A stretch of 64,000 bases of DNA from an uncultured Bacteroidales bacterium (GCA_900547755.1 URIC01000001.1:1-64000), one strand, 5' to 3'; positions 26,130 to 34,966 are shown, counted from the first letter of the stretch. Notes: generated by a model not told the origin, from the letters alone. Translations and numbers: made by a program.

Positions 26130-26169
26130 AAAAAGTCGCTGCATGTCAGTGGACGCACAGCGACTTTTT
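26130..26169. terminator. Terminator of pfkA, probably bidirectional
   Basis: Stem AAAAAGTCGCTG (26130-26141) with CAGCGACTTTTT (26158-26169), 16-base loop. T runs flank both sides. It lies 19 bases after the pfkA stop on the minus strand. Confidence 0.8.
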
Positions 26170-26187
26170 GTTTTTATGGTTTTATAA

Positions 26188-27168
26188 TCAGATGGAAAGG
26201 CGGCGGAGGGTGGAAAGCAGCTCCTGGTTGATTGGCTTGTCGTTCTTGATGGCTTTTGTAAAGGGAACGTAGACTATTTCATCGTTTTTGATGCCAATCA
26301 TCACATTGCGCTGGTCATCAAGGAGGGCGTCTACTGCGGCTGAGCCCATTCGGGAGGCTATGATGCGGTCGAAAGCCGTGGGAGAGCCGCCGCGCTGCAG
26401 GTGTCCCAGGATTGTGACGCGCACGTCGTATTCGGGATACTCGTTTTTCACCCTTTCGGCCAGGCCCATGGCTCCGCCGGTGATTGGGCTTTCGGCCACA
26501 AGCACTATCGAAGAGTTCTTGCTCTTTCGGAATCCGGACTTGATGAGGTCGGCCAGCTGGTCGGCTTTAGTGGATATTTCAGGAATAATGGCGGCTTCGG
26601 CGCCGGAAGCGATTGCTCCGTTCAGGGCCAGGAATCCGGCATCGCGTCCCATCACCTCGATAAAGAACAGGCGCTCATGGCTCGTCGCCGTGTCGCGGAT
26701 TTTGTCCACACATTCCATGATTGTGTTGAGGGCGGTATCGTAGCCTATGGTTGAATCGGTGCCGTAGAGGTCATTGTCGATAGTGCCGGGCAGGCCCACG
26801 ATAGGGAACGAGAACTCGTTTCCGAATATGCGTGCGCCGGTGAGAGAGCCGTCGCCGCCAATCACTACCAGAGCGTCGATTTCGTGGCGACGCAGCACAT
26901 CGTAAGCGCACTGTCTGCCCTCTTCTGTCTGGAACTCCTTGCATCGGGCGGTCTTCAGGATTGTACCGCCTCTCTGGATGATATTTGAGACGTTTTGGGT
27001 GGAGAATTCTTCAATTTCGTCGGTAATAAGTCCTTTATAACCACGGTAGATGCCGTAGACCTTGAAGCCTGCGAAAATTGATGCGCGGGTCACGGCGCGG
27101 ATGGCCGCGTTCATGCCGGGGGCATCGCCGCCCGATGTCAGGATGCCTACAGATTTGATTTTAGCCAT
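26188..27168 (-). CDS. pfkA: ATP-dependent 6-phosphofructokinase
   Basis: 326 residues from ATG 27168; the longer frame to 27243 begins upstream of the predicted transcript start. Phosphorylates fructose-6-phosphate in glycolysis. Seen: LTSGGDAPGMNAAIRA (10-25), GGDGSLTGA (near 102-110), GLPGTIDNDL with the catalytic aspartate (near 122-131), and EVMGRDAGFLAL (near 163-174). GGDGS instead of GGDDS is the form of ATP-using rather than pyrophosphate-using enzymes. Length is that of the standard bacterial subunit. Own promoter at 27213-27244. The class II aldolase of the next glycolytic step is at 54893. Confidence 0.95.
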   Translation of the reverse strand: MAKIKSVGILTSGGDAPGMNAAIRAVTRASIFAGFKVYGIYRGYKGLITDEIEEFSTQNVSNIIQRGGTILKTARCKEFQTEEGRQCAYDVLRRHEIDALVVIGGDGSLTGARIFGNEFSFPIVGLPGTIDNDLYGTDSTIGYDTALNTIMECVDKIRDTATSHERLFFIEVMGRDAGFLALNGAIASGAEAAIIPEISTKADQLADLIKSGFRKSKNSSIVLVAESPITGGAMGLAERVKNEYPEYDVRVTILGHLQRGGSPTAFDRIIASRMGSAAVDALLDDQRNVMIGIKNDEIVYVPFTKAIKNDKPINQELLSTLRRLSI

Positions 27169-27212
27169 AGGAGAACTTGATTTGTATTTTACTATTCTTT
27201 GAAACTGTATTG

Positions 27213-27244
27213 CAAAGTTAGAAAAAGCACGTGAGTCTACCAAA
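27213..27244 (-). promoter_or_regulatory. Promoter of pfkA
   Basis: Minus strand: TTTG (27241-27244), 20 bases, TAACTTTG (27213-27220), a perfect match. Leader of about 38 bases to ATG 27168. Confidence 0.75.
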
Positions 27245-27260
27245 TGTGCCGGAATATTCT

Positions 27261-27268
27261 TAACTTTG
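27261..27268 (+). promoter_or_regulatory. Probable -7 element of the HAD-ribF-upp operon
   Basis: TAACTTTG at 27261-27268 with no good upstream TTTG. It overlaps the region of the divergent pfkA promoter. Transcription near 27275 would make the ATG at 27340, not the earlier in-frame start at 27244, the translation start. Confidence 0.5.
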
Positions 27269-27339
27269 CACTGCGTTTGCCCGGGGACCTGCTTTCAGAC
27301 CTTTCCCGTAACGGCACGTCAGTATCTAAACTTCTTTAT

Positions 27340-27978
27340 ATGTTAACAAAATACACCGATATAGTGTTTGATTTGGGAGGTGTGGTTCTTGACATAGACC
27401 GAGACCGCTGTGTGCGCAGTCTTGAGTCGCTGGGCCTTTCCGACGCTTCCGAGATGCTTGACCTGTATCGTCAGAGCGGCGAGTTTCTTCTTCTGGAGGA
27501 AGGGAATATGTCTGCCGCAGGTTTCTTCGACTATCTCCGTGACAAGTGCCGAAAGGGAGTGACGGACCTGGAAATAAACGATGCCCTGTGTTCGTTCATT
27601 GTCGGATTGCCGTTGAAGCGCCTCAAGGCTTTCAGGTGGCTGCGTTCCCGGGGCAAGAAACTGTATGTGCTGTCCAATACGAACCCTATAATGTATCACG
27701 GCATCATCGATACCCTTTTCCGTGCCGAGGGACTCAGCATCCGCGACTATTTTGACGGAGAGATAGTCTCCTTCCAGGAAAAAGTCTGCAAGCCGGAGCC
27801 GGGCATCTATGAGATACTTAAAAACCGGTTTGCGCTGGAGGGTGACGCGACCCTCTTTCTTGACGACTCCGTCGTTAACTGCGAGGCCGCTGAATCCTGT
27901 GGCATAAACGCCGCCCTTGTGGCGCCCGGCGTGGAGTTCGCGGATATTCTCGGTATACCCCAAGACGCGATGAAATGA
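27340..27978 (+). CDS. HAD-superfamily phosphatase
   Basis: 212 residues from ATG 27340. Motif I is IVFDLGGVVLDID (DxGGV nucleophile region), motif II VLSNTNP, motif III K in VCKPEPGIYEI, motif IV TLFLDDSVVNCEAA. The form FDLGGVVxDxD is typical of the HAD-IA, variant 3 group (YihX/glucose-1-phosphatase-like). Substrate unknown. It overlaps ribF by four bases, so a role in flavin synthesis, for example dephosphorylation of a ribityl intermediate, is conceivable but unproven. Confidence 0.87.
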   Translation: MLTKYTDIVFDLGGVVLDIDRDRCVRSLESLGLSDASEMLDLYRQSGEFLLLEEGNMSAAGFFDYLRDKCRKGVTDLEINDALCSFIVGLPLKRLKAFRWLRSRGKKLYVLSNTNPIMYHGIIDTLFRAEGLSIRDYFDGEIVSFQEKVCKPEPGIYEILKNRFALEGDATLFLDDSVVNCEAAESCGINAALVAPGVEFADILGIPQDAMK

Positions 27979-28916
27979 GGCAAAACGCTCAAAATATCAT
28001 TCATGGCAGACCCAATCCTGAGTCAGGTCTGACAGCTACCGTAGGCACTTTCGACGGTGTGCATACAGGGCACCGGTATCTGCTTGAGGAGCTGAAGAGG
28101 CAGGCGGCGGCAAGGGACTCCCGCCCGGTTGCGATAGTCATAGACCCGCATCCGTTGCAGATAGTACGGCCCGAGGACGCGCCCCCGTTATTGTCCACTT
28201 TCGATGAACGTCGCCGGGCTATAGAAAGCGAGGGCGTTGAAGTGTTCCGCCTTGAATTCAACGAGCGTACACGTAGCGAGACTTCCGATGAGTTTATCGC
28301 AAAAATCCACGATGAAATGGGCGTAAAAACCTTGCTTGTGGGTTATGATAACCGGTTCGGGTGCGACCGCACCAACGGCATCGGGCATTATCGGGAGGCA
28401 GGGCGGAAAGTCGGTCTTGAAGTGATAGAGGCCGTCTGTCTGCCCGGCGTCAGCTCATCGGCCGTGCGCAAGAGGCTGCTTTGCGGAGACATAGAAGAGG
28501 GTAACCGTCTGTTGGGGTATCGCTACGGGTTCACCGGACTGGTCGTGGGCGGCGCCCGGCTGGGCCGCCGGCTGGGGTTCCCTACGGCCAACCTGAACCC
28601 TATTCAGCCGGAACGTCTGATACCCCCTGCAGGTGTGTACGCCACCCTTGTACGTACCGATGAAACGGGCGATTTTCGTCCCTCTATGACCAATATAGGC
28701 CATCGTCCCACAGTAGCGGAAGAGGATGCTCCGCTCTCGATAGAGACGCATATTTTCGATTACGAGGGAGACCTTTATGGCCGTCCGGTGCAGGTGCGTT
28801 TTGTAAGTCGCCTGCGCGATGAGAAGCGTTTCGCCTCGGTGGATGAGCTGAAAGCTCAGCTGAAGGCTGACTCGGCGGATGCCTTGGCTGCCATACAGAA
28901 TGGGAAAACAATCTAA
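27975..28916 (+). CDS. ribF: Bifunctional riboflavin kinase/FAD synthetase
   Basis: 313 residues. The N-terminal half is the FMN adenylyltransferase domain, with TVGTFDGVHTGHRYLL (near 22-37) as the HxGH nucleotide-binding motif and VSSSAVRKRL (near 160-169). The C-terminal half is the flavokinase domain with GARLGRRLGFPTANLN (near 192-207) and PAGVYATLVRTD. Makes FMN and FAD from riboflavin. It starts within the HAD gene's end and is followed 14 bases later by upp. Confidence 0.95.
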   Translation: MRQNAQNIIHGRPNPESGLTATVGTFDGVHTGHRYLLEELKRQAAARDSRPVAIVIDPHPLQIVRPEDAPPLLSTFDERRRAIESEGVEVFRLEFNERTRSETSDEFIAKIHDEMGVKTLLVGYDNRFGCDRTNGIGHYREAGRKVGLEVIEAVCLPGVSSSAVRKRLLCGDIEEGNRLLGYRYGFTGLVVGGARLGRRLGFPTANLNPIQPERLIPPAGVYATLVRTDETGDFRPSMTNIGHRPTVAEEDAPLSIETHIFDYEGDLYGRPVQVRFVSRLRDEKRFASVDELKAQLKADSADALAAIQNGKTI

Positions 28917-28930
28917 TACGTATTACATAA

Positions 28931-29590
28931 ATGGAAATCATCAACTTCGCACAGACACCCTCACTCGTAAGCCGCTATATGCTTGAGCTTCGCGACACCA
29001 ATATCCAGACCGACCCGTTGCGCTTCCGTCATAATCTGGAGCGCATAGGCCAGATTATGGCATACGAGATTTCCAAACGTCTGAATTACGCCGACGTGGA
29101 TGTGACGACTCCGCTCGGTACGTCTGTTTGCCAGACCCCTGCCGACAAGCTGGTCATAGGGACCATTTTGCGTGCGGGACTTCCCCTGCACCAGGGCTTC
29201 CTGAGTTACTTTGACCACGCCGAGAATGCCTTCGTGAGCGCCTACCGCAAATATCGTGAGAAAGGGGGCGACACTTTCGACGTACTGATTGAATACCTCG
29301 CGTCCCCCTCCATAGAGGATAAGGTGTTGTTGCTGGTAGACCCTATGCTGGCTACCGGTTCATCCATGGAGCTGGGTTATTGCGCTCTGTCGAGCAAAGG
29401 CAATCCCAGCCATATCCATGTGGCTTCTGTCATAGCCTCGCAGGCCGCTGTGGACTATATAGCCGAGACCTTTCCCACGGATAAGACCACACTGTGGGTA
29501 GGGGCCATAGACCCTGAAATAAACGCACATTCCTACATAGTGCCGGGCCTGGGCGATGCCGGAGACCTGGCATACGGCGAGAAACTCTGA
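28931..29590 (+). CDS. upp: Uracil phosphoribosyltransferase
   Basis: 219 residues. Converts uracil and PRPP to UMP for pyrimidine salvage. The PRPP loop LLVDPMLATGSSMELG is near 135-150, and the uracil-binding end GLGDAGDLAYGEKL is near 206-219. Cytoplasmic. It follows ribF closely; pyrH, the next enzyme on the route from UMP, follows behind a separate promoter. Confidence 0.94.
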   Translation: MEIINFAQTPSLVSRYMLELRDTNIQTDPLRFRHNLERIGQIMAYEISKRLNYADVDVTTPLGTSVCQTPADKLVIGTILRAGLPLHQGFLSYFDHAENAFVSAYRKYREKGGDTFDVLIEYLASPSIEDKVLLLVDPMLATGSSMELGYCALSSKGNPSHIHVASVIASQAAVDYIAETFPTDKTTLWVGAIDPEINAHSYIVPGLGDAGDLAYGEKL

Positions 29591-29598
29591 GAAAAGTA

Positions 29599-29630
29599 TT
29601 TGCATAATTCGTGTGAATTGCCTAACTTTG
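29599..29630 (+). promoter_or_regulatory. Promoter of pyrH-frr
   Basis: TTTG (29599-29602), 20 bases, TAACTTTG (29623-29630), a perfect match. Start near 29637 gives a 31-base leader. Confidence 0.75.
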
Positions 29631-29667
29631 TGGAGTCTGCAAAAGCAGATGCTAAAAATAGATTGAC

Positions 29668-30375
29668 ATGAGATTTAAACGTATATTACTCAAACTTTCC
29701 GGCGAGAGCCTTATGGGCTCGCAGGGTTATGGCATCGACCCGCGCCGCCTGGCGGATTACGCCGAGCAAATCAAGGACATCGCCTCGCAAGGAGTGGAAA
29801 TAAGCATTGTAATAGGTGGCGGCAACATCTTCCGTGGTCTGAGCGGCGCTTCTGCCGGCTTTGACCGTGTGAAGGGAGACCAGATGGGTATGCTCGCCAC
29901 GGTAATCAACTCCCTGGCCCTGTCATCCGCCCTTGAGTCCATAGGACAGCCTGCCCGTGTGCTTACGGCCATAGATATGCACCCGGTAGGGGAGCATTAC
30001 TCCAAGTGGAGAGCGATAGAGGCCATGGAACAGGGCAAGGTGGCCATAATCTCCTGCGGTACCGGCAATCCTTTCTTCACCACCGATACCGGTTCGGCCC
30101 TCCGCGCTGTCGAGACCGAGGCCGATGTAATGCTGAAGGGAACCCGTGTGGACGGCGTCTATACGGCCGACCCCGAGAAGGACCCGACCGCCACGAAGTT
30201 CGACGAGATAACATACGACGAGGTGCTTTCCCGTGGCCTCAAGGTGATGGACGTGACAGCCACCGCCCTTGCCCGTGAGAACAATATGCCAATCTACGTC
30301 TTCAATATGGACGTGAAGGGGAATCTGGCCAAGATGATGGCCGGCGAGCCCATAGGCACCCTCGTGCATCCTTAG
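29668..30375 (+). CDS. pyrH: UMP kinase
   Basis: 235 residues of the amino-acid-kinase fold. Seen: ILLKLSGESLMG (5-16), VIGGGNIFRG (near 50-59), VAIISCGTGNPFFTTDT (near 128-144), and MLKGTRVDGVYTADP. It phosphorylates UMP to UDP and is usually a hexamer controlled by GTP and UTP. Next to frr, a very common pairing in bacteria. Confidence 0.96.
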   Translation: MRFKRILLKLSGESLMGSQGYGIDPRRLADYAEQIKDIASQGVEISIVIGGGNIFRGLSGASAGFDRVKGDQMGMLATVINSLALSSALESIGQPARVLTAIDMHPVGEHYSKWRAIEAMEQGKVAIISCGTGNPFFTTDTGSALRAVETEADVMLKGTRVDGVYTADPEKDPTATKFDEITYDEVLSRGLKVMDVTATALARENNMPIYVFNMDVKGNLAKMMAGEPIGTLVHP

Positions 30376-30396
30376 AAATTTTAATACCTCATAACT

Positions 30397-30954
30397 ATGG
30401 AAGTATCCGAATATCTGCAAAACGCAGAAGACAACATGACCCTGGCAGTGGAATATCTGGACGAGACACTGTCCCACATACGTGCCGGCAAGGCCAGCAC
30501 GCGCCTGCTGGACGGCATCAAGGTGGAATACTATGGCACTATGTCTCCTATCGGCAATGTCGCCAACGTGAGTGTGCCCGACGCACGCACCATAGCCATA
30601 ACCCCCTGGGAGAAGGCCATGTTCAAAGAGATTGAGAAGGCTATAATCAACTCTGAGCTCGGCGTTACGCCGGAGAACAACGGCGAGGTCATACGCCTCT
30701 GTATCCCGCCCCTCACCGAGGAACGCCGCAAACAGCTTGTCAAGCAGAGCAAGAGCGAGGCCGAGAATGCCAAAGTGAGCGTACGCAACGCCCGTCGCGA
30801 GGCAATAGACGGCCTGAAGAAGGAGGTCAAGAATGGTCTGAGCGAGGATGCCGAGAAGGATGCCGAAGCCGAAGTGCAGAAAATCCACGACAAGTACATG
30901 AAGAAGATAGATGACCTCTTCGCTGCCAAAGAAAAGGAAATCCTCACGGTCTGA
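30397..30954 (+). CDS. frr: Ribosome recycling factor
   Basis: 185 residues, the usual length. RAGKASTRLLDGIKVEYYG (near 30-48) and IIRLCIPPLTEERRKQLVK-like IRLCIPPLTEERRKQLV (near 108-124) are the family hallmarks; two long helices form the L-shape. With EF-G it splits post-termination ribosomes. Shares the pyrH promoter. Confidence 0.96.
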   Translation: MEVSEYLQNAEDNMTLAVEYLDETLSHIRAGKASTRLLDGIKVEYYGTMSPIGNVANVSVPDARTIAITPWEKAMFKEIEKAIINSELGVTPENNGEVIRLCIPPLTEERRKQLVKQSKSEAENAKVSVRNARREAIDGLKKEVKNGLSEDAEKDAEAEVQKIHDKYMKKIDDLFAAKEKEILTV

Positions 30955-30955
30955 T

Positions 30956-31318
30956 ATGAAACGTCCCCTTATGGCATTGCTGTTGGCCGGCGCCGGCATT
31001 TCCGGTGCATTGGCGGAGTCCGCGGCCTCGTTTCCGGGCGGAGAAGAGGCTTTGCAGGCATATCTCACCGGCAATATCAAATACCCTGCTTTCGCGCAGG
31101 AGAACGGCATCGAGGGCACTGTGACAGTCAATTTCGTCGTTACTGATGAAGGAAAGGTGTCCGAGGTGAAAGTGGCCCGTCCGCTGGACCCTGACCTGGA
31201 GGCCGAGGCTGTCCGTCTCATCAATGGCATGCCCGTCTGGATTCCTGCCACCGATGCTTCAGGCAAGCCTGTGCCCAGTACCGTCACGATACCCGTGAAG
31301 TTCCGCCTGAAGGACTGA
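30956..31318 (+). CDS. Secreted TonB C-terminal-domain protein
   Basis: 120 residues from ATG 30956, one base after the frr stop. Residues 1-20 are a signal peptide (GISGALAES). The rest is a single TonB/TolA C-terminal domain: ALQAYLTGNIKYPAFAQENG, GTVTVNFVVTDEGKVSEVKV and VWIPATDASGKPVPSTVTIP. There is no proline-rich linker and no retained membrane anchor, so it cannot act as a normal energy transducer and probably sits free in the periplasm. Role unknown. It is the last gene of this run. Confidence 0.83.
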   Translation: MKRPLMALLLAGAGISGALAESAASFPGGEEALQAYLTGNIKYPAFAQENGIEGTVTVNFVVTDEGKVSEVKVARPLDPDLEAEAVRLINGMPVWIPATDASGKPVPSTVTIPVKFRLKD

Positions 31319-31372
31319 CCGGCATCCGGCCGCCGTCTATGATATGTGCGGTCTAAAAGAGTTTTTTACATA

Positions 31373-31414
31373 AACAGTCAGGGAGACTCCCGCACGGAAG
31401 TCTCCCTGACTGTT
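31373..31414. terminator. Bidirectional terminator between convergent genes
   Basis: Perfect 16-base-pair stem (AACAGTCAGGGAGACT / AGTCTCCCTGACTGTT) with a ten-base loop, placed between stops at 31318 (plus) and 31432 (minus). Confidence 0.85.
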
Positions 31415-31431
31415 AAGTATCGGTCTGTAAA

Positions 31432-32154
31432 TTAGCGGATAACTTTCATTACCTTGTTGCCCTGACGCTTGATGTAAATCTGGCCATCCTGAGGAGCGTC
31501 CACGCGGATACCCTGCAGGTTGTAGTATACGGGAGCTGCGTTCTCCTCCTCGATGCCATTGATGCCTACATTGGCAGACTTCTGGAAGTTGAGGGTGAAA
31601 GTCTTGTCTGTGTTGCCGTTGTAGGACAAGGTCACGGTGTACTTGGACTGGAGTGTGAGTTTGTCTATGTCGGCGGGCTCGTATGCCTCCAATGTGTAAC
31701 CGAAGTGTTCGCCTGTGGATTCGGAGGTAGAGCTGTTGGCCTCGACGGTTGCGTTGAAGGGGTCGCTGGCGATGCACTGGCCTCCGAGGCAGTGGCCGAA
31801 CTCAGTGGAGAACCCTAATTCTTCAGCGTTGGTGACCGCCTTCTCGGTCTCTACGCTATTGAAAGTCAGTGTAATGTCGTTTTTTGTCTTGTTGACGATT
31901 TTGGTATAAGCCATCAGATAGTATGAGGCATAGTAGTCGTCGGGATTGTTGTCGATATAGGATACGTAGCAGTTCTTGACAACTATTTCTTCGCCGTCGG
32001 CGACCATCTTGTAATCATAGGGTACAAGAATTTCCATACCGGATTCGTTTACGGTATTTTTGGCTTCGGTAGCGATGAGAAAATCATAGTCCTGTGCGGA
32101 GGCGGCTGTAGCCATGCCTGCAAGGAATAAAGCGGAAAGTAAAAATTTTTTCAT
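31432..32154 (-). CDS. Secreted protein with C-terminal sorting-like tail
   Basis: 240 residues from ATG 32154, fixed by the promoter at 32206-32236 and the signal peptide 1-19 (ATAASAQ). A beta-rich body without a recognised family, containing a CLGGQC cysteine pair, is followed by a type-A-like tail: VYYNLQGIRVDAP, GQIYIKRQG, KVMKVIR. This tail is among the commonest in Bacteroidales exported proteins. It stands alone between two terminator-flanked units. Function unknown. Confidence 0.83.
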   Translation of the reverse strand: MKKFLLSALFLAGMATAASAQDYDFLIATEAKNTVNESGMEILVPYDYKMVADGEEIVVKNCYVSYIDNNPDDYYASYYLMAYTKIVNKTKNDITLTFNSVETEKAVTNAEELGFSTEFGHCLGGQCIASDPFNATVEANSSTSESTGEHFGYTLEAYEPADIDKLTLQSKYTVTLSYNGNTDKTFTLNFQKSANVGINGIEEENAAPVYYNLQGIRVDAPQDGQIYIKRQGNKVMKVIR

Positions 32155-32205
32155 ATTGTTTGTTTTAGTGATTATTCCTGATTTGTCATGCGAAGAATTC
32201 GTCCG

Positions 32206-32236
32206 CAAAATTAGTTAAAATAATTTAGCGGACAAA
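32206..32236 (-). promoter_or_regulatory. Promoter of the secreted protein gene at 32154
   Basis: Minus strand: TTTG (32233-32236), 19 bases, TAATTTTG (32206-32213), a perfect match. Leader of about 45 bases. Confidence 0.72.
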
Positions 32237-32303
32237 TTTTGACGGGTTAATTTTAATTATTTAACATTGTCCGCTCGGGTAAAGCGAGGGCGTGGTTCAG
32301 GGG

Positions 32304-33143
32304 TCAGAAGTCGGAGAAATAACGCGGTTTTATGAGTAGTCCTACGCGGACGCGGTTCACGAACCGGTTGTAGTCGATGAGGGTCTCTCCGTAACCGTTG
32401 TACCACTGCAGGAACAGAAATTCGTTTGCCGCCTTCCATGGCCGCCAGAAGAGCTCGAGCCGGGTGTTGTAGCTGAAATCCCATTTTGCACGCTTCACGA
32501 AATGGAGACTGCCGCCGAACCTCTTGTTTTGGCTCATTACGGAGACGCCACCCTGGAAGATACCCACATATTTCAGGATGTCGCGGTTGTTCATACCGTC
32601 CACTATCGGAATCCAGGCTTTGCCGTCTATGGCTATGTTCTCGTTCACAAGTATTGTGGCGCCCAGGGATATGCGGTTCCATGAACGGCTCCAGATGGAG
32701 TCGCGGCCGTTGCTCATGTGTTCAATCATCAGCGTGGCCTTGCCTACGAAACGCTCGCGGTTGAAGAGTGGCTTCACTATCCCTATGCCGGGGTTGAAGG
32801 TGAAGTCGTGCATGGGCATCGAGTTCTTGAATACATCCCAGGCCACACCCTGCGTGTAGCAAAGAAACAGATAAGTGTTCCAGGGCAGTACAGACTTGGT
32901 GAGGCGCTGTGCTATTGAAATCTGGAAACGGACATCCGAGTTGTCGGATGTAGGCTTGTGGGTGGGGTCTGTGCCTACGGCGAAGTAGTTGTCGCGGTAG
33001 AGGGTGAAGAAGGGCCCTTTGTCAAACTCCTCGCGCAGCGAGTCGGTGAGGTTCACTTCCTTCTCGGTACGGATTATCTGTGCCCTCAGGGAGGGCGATG
33101 TGAGCAGAGCTATGAGTAACAGGATTATGCGCGAGTACTTCAT
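32304..33143 (-). CDS. pldA: Outer-membrane phospholipase A
   Basis: 279 residues. Signal peptide 1-21 (SPSLRAQ). The catalytic signature of OMPLA is intact: H142 and S144 in EHMSNGRD, and N156 in SRSWNRISL, with the family spacing of H-x-S and 11 residues to N. The alternating hydrophobic strands and final aromatic DF fit a 12-strand barrel. OMPLA removes acyl chains from phospholipids that reach the outer leaflet and so keeps outer-membrane asymmetry. Single gene with its own promoter (33170-33201). Confidence 0.88.
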   Translation of the reverse strand: MKYSRIILLLIALLTSPSLRAQIIRTEKEVNLTDSLREEFDKGPFFTLYRDNYFAVGTDPTHKPTSDNSDVRFQISIAQRLTKSVLPWNTYLFLCYTQGVAWDVFKNSMPMHDFTFNPGIGIVKPLFNRERFVGKATLMIEHMSNGRDSIWSRSWNRISLGATILVNENIAIDGKAWIPIVDGMNNRDILKYVGIFQGGVSVMSQNKRFGGSLHFVKRAKWDFSYNTRLELFWRPWKAANEFLFLQWYNGYGETLIDYNRFVNRVRVGLLIKPRYFSDF

Positions 33144-33472
33144 TTACAGGGATATTGCATTTTAACGCGCAAAATTAGCGAATTTTATGCTTATAGTCAA
33201 CCTAATCCGCCAAACGGCACATCAAATCCGCCCAACGGAACAGGAAGCGAGGATAATGGCTGATAAACCAAAAAGCGCTGAGGGCCGCAGCCGTCAACGC
33301 TTTAAGGTTCATGACGCAAAGAATTGCCTTATTACAATCTTTACAACCTGAAGGAGGACACCCGGGAGCGTCTCCTTATATCTGTAAGACAGACGTGCGC
33401 CGGAAATGTTTAATCCGTCAGTCTGTTTTTAACAATATTTAACTTGTCGCAAGGGCTATGCCTCGCCGGCAA
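33144..33472. other. Intergenic region between pldA and the CoA-transferase gene
   Basis: Holds the pldA promoter. It also has a near-direct repeat, AATCCGCCAAACGG (33205-33218) and AATCCGCCCAACGG (33225-33238), and an imperfect stem near 33350-33377 (AAGGAGG / TCTCCTT). A 29-codon frame at 33256 is discussed under rejected items. No gene is supported. A clear terminator for the CoA-transferase transcript is not visible. Confidence 0.45.
33170..33201 (-). promoter_or_regulatory. Promoter of pldA
   Basis: Minus strand: GTTG (33198-33201), 20 bases, TAATTTTG (33170-33177); one mismatch upstream. Leader of about 20 bases. Confidence 0.6.
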
Positions 33473-34966
33473 TTAGATGTATTTGCCGAAATCGGCCTGG
33501 AGCATGTCGCCGGTCTCCATAAATGCCTCGTGCAGGGCGAAGGCGGCGCGCAGTGTGTGGGGTGTGTGGCCACCCTTGGAGAGCTTCAGGTAGTCCCACA
33601 TCAGCTCCTTGTACATGGGGTGAACACAGTTCTCAATGATAGTCTCGGCACGCTGTATGGGGTTCTTGCCGCGCAGGTCGGCCACGCCCTGTTCGGTGGC
33701 GAGTATCTTCACGGAGTGTTCGGAGTGGTCTATGTGGCTTGCCATGGGCACGATAGCGGAAATCTTGCCGCCCTTCTGTATGGAGGGGCAGGAGAAGATG
33801 CTCAGGAAGGCGTTGCGGGAGAAGTCTGCCGAGCCGCCGATACCGTTCATCATCTTGGTGCCGCATACGTGTGTGGAGTTCACGTTGCCGAAGATGTCGG
33901 CCTCCAGGGCTGTGTTCATGGCTATCAGGCCGAGACGACGCACAATCTCCGGGTGATTGCTGATTTCGCCGGGACGCATGATGATTTTGTCGCGGAAGAA
34001 GTCGATGTTGTCCATGAAGTGCGTCATGGCGTCATCGGAGAATGTGAGGGCGCAGGTGCTGGCAAATTTGCATTTGCCCTCTTCCATGAGGTGCATCACG
34101 GCATCCTGGATAACCTCGGTGTACATCTCGAAGCGGGGAATTTCAGGGTTCTCGCCCAGGCCGTAGAGTACGGCGTTGGCTACGTTGCCTACACCGCTCT
34201 GTATGGGGAGGAACTCTTTGGGCATCTTGCCTTCGCGCAGCTGTGAAGCCAGGAAGTGGCAGACGTTGTCACCGATTTTCTGAGTGATTTCGTCAGCGGC
34301 GGTGAAAGCGTGGATGCTCTCTGAAGCGTTGGAGGGAACCACACCGATAATCTTGGCGGGGTCTATCTTGAGGACAGTGGAGCCGATGCGGTCAGAAGGA
34401 CGGTAGATGGGAATCTCTCTGCGGTGAGGGGGGTCCAGGGGAATGTAGTTGTCGTGGAATCCACGGAAAGAAGTCTTGTAGTAGGAGCTGTATTCGATAA
34501 TCACCTTCTTGGCCATGCGGGCGATAGTCGGGGTCATGCCAAGTCCCGCACCGAGTATGACTTCGCCGTTGGGGCTCATCTCCGTGGCCTCGATTACGGC
34601 TACATCGATGTCGCCGTAGAAACCGTAGCGCAAATCCTGGGAAAGGTGTGAAAGGTGAGCGTCCACATAGGCTATTTCACCTTTGTTTATTGCGTTGCGG
34701 GCATCCTTGTGACCCTGGTAGGGGATACGCAGGTTCACGGCGTTGGCACGGGAAAGCTCGCCGTCTACGTGGTCGTTTGTGCTGGCACCGGTATATAGAT
34801 TAATCTTGAACGGTTCGCCTTTTTCATGCAGCTCTTTGGCTCGTTTGGCCAAAGCAACGGTTACAACTTTGGGTGTGCCGGAGGCTGTGAAGCCTGAAAA
34901 ACCCACATTGTCTCCATTTTTAATGTAACTGGCAGCTTCTTCAGCTGTGATAAATGGGATGCTCAT
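33473..34966 (-). CDS. Acetyl-CoA hydrolase/succinate CoA-transferase family protein
   Basis: 497 residues from ATG 34966 (MSIPFITAEEAASYIKNGD). The family signature is present: GFTASGTPKVV near 24-34, NLYTGAST, LHVSTQD-like AHLSHLSQDLRYGFYG, and IQSGVGNVANAVLYGLG near 255-271. Members move CoA between succinate, acetate or propionate, and in Bacteroidales serve the succinate-propionate fermentation or acetate formation with succinyl-CoA. Pure hydrolase activity is less likely. Divergent from miaB with overlapping promoters. Exact acid pair not readable from sequence. Confidence 0.9.
   Translation of the reverse strand: MSIPFITAEEAASYIKNGDNVGFSGFTASGTPKVVTVALAKRAKELHEKGEPFKINLYTGASTNDHVDGELSRANAVNLRIPYQGHKDARNAINKGEIAYVDAHLSHLSQDLRYGFYGDIDVAVIEATEMSPNGEVILGAGLGMTPTIARMAKKVIIEYSSYYKTSFRGFHDNYIPLDPPHRREIPIYRPSDRIGSTVLKIDPAKIIGVVPSNASESIHAFTAADEITQKIGDNVCHFLASQLREGKMPKEFLPIQSGVGNVANAVLYGLGENPEIPRFEMYTEVIQDAVMHLMEEGKCKFASTCALTFSDDAMTHFMDNIDFFRDKIIMRPGEISNHPEIVRRLGLIAMNTALEADIFGNVNSTHVCGTKMMNGIGGSADFSRNAFLSIFSCPSIQKGGKISAIVPMASHIDHSEHSVKILATEQGVADLRGKNPIQRAETIIENCVHPMYKELMWDYLKLSKGGHTPHTLRAAFALHEAFMETGDMLQADFGKYI

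Noticed and set aside
24073..26187. Hidden mobile element or toxin-antitoxin unit near the A+T-rich region
   Set aside because: Low GC alone is not enough; there are no paired small ORFs or terminal repeats that would support it.
26054..26272. A 72-codon frame across the two terminators at 26050-26170
   Set aside because: It spans two hairpin terminators, so it would be transcribed only by read-through, and the peptide has no recognisable features.
29923..31287. A 454-codon minus-strand frame opposite pyrH, frr and the TonB-domain gene
   Set aside because: All three plus-strand genes are certain, and the frame's composition mirrors their codon positions.
33256..33345. A 29-codon frame (MADKPKSAEGRSRQRF...) between pldA and the CoA-transferase
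   Set aside because: No promoter, no conservation that I can judge, basic and of low complexity; not enough to call a gene.
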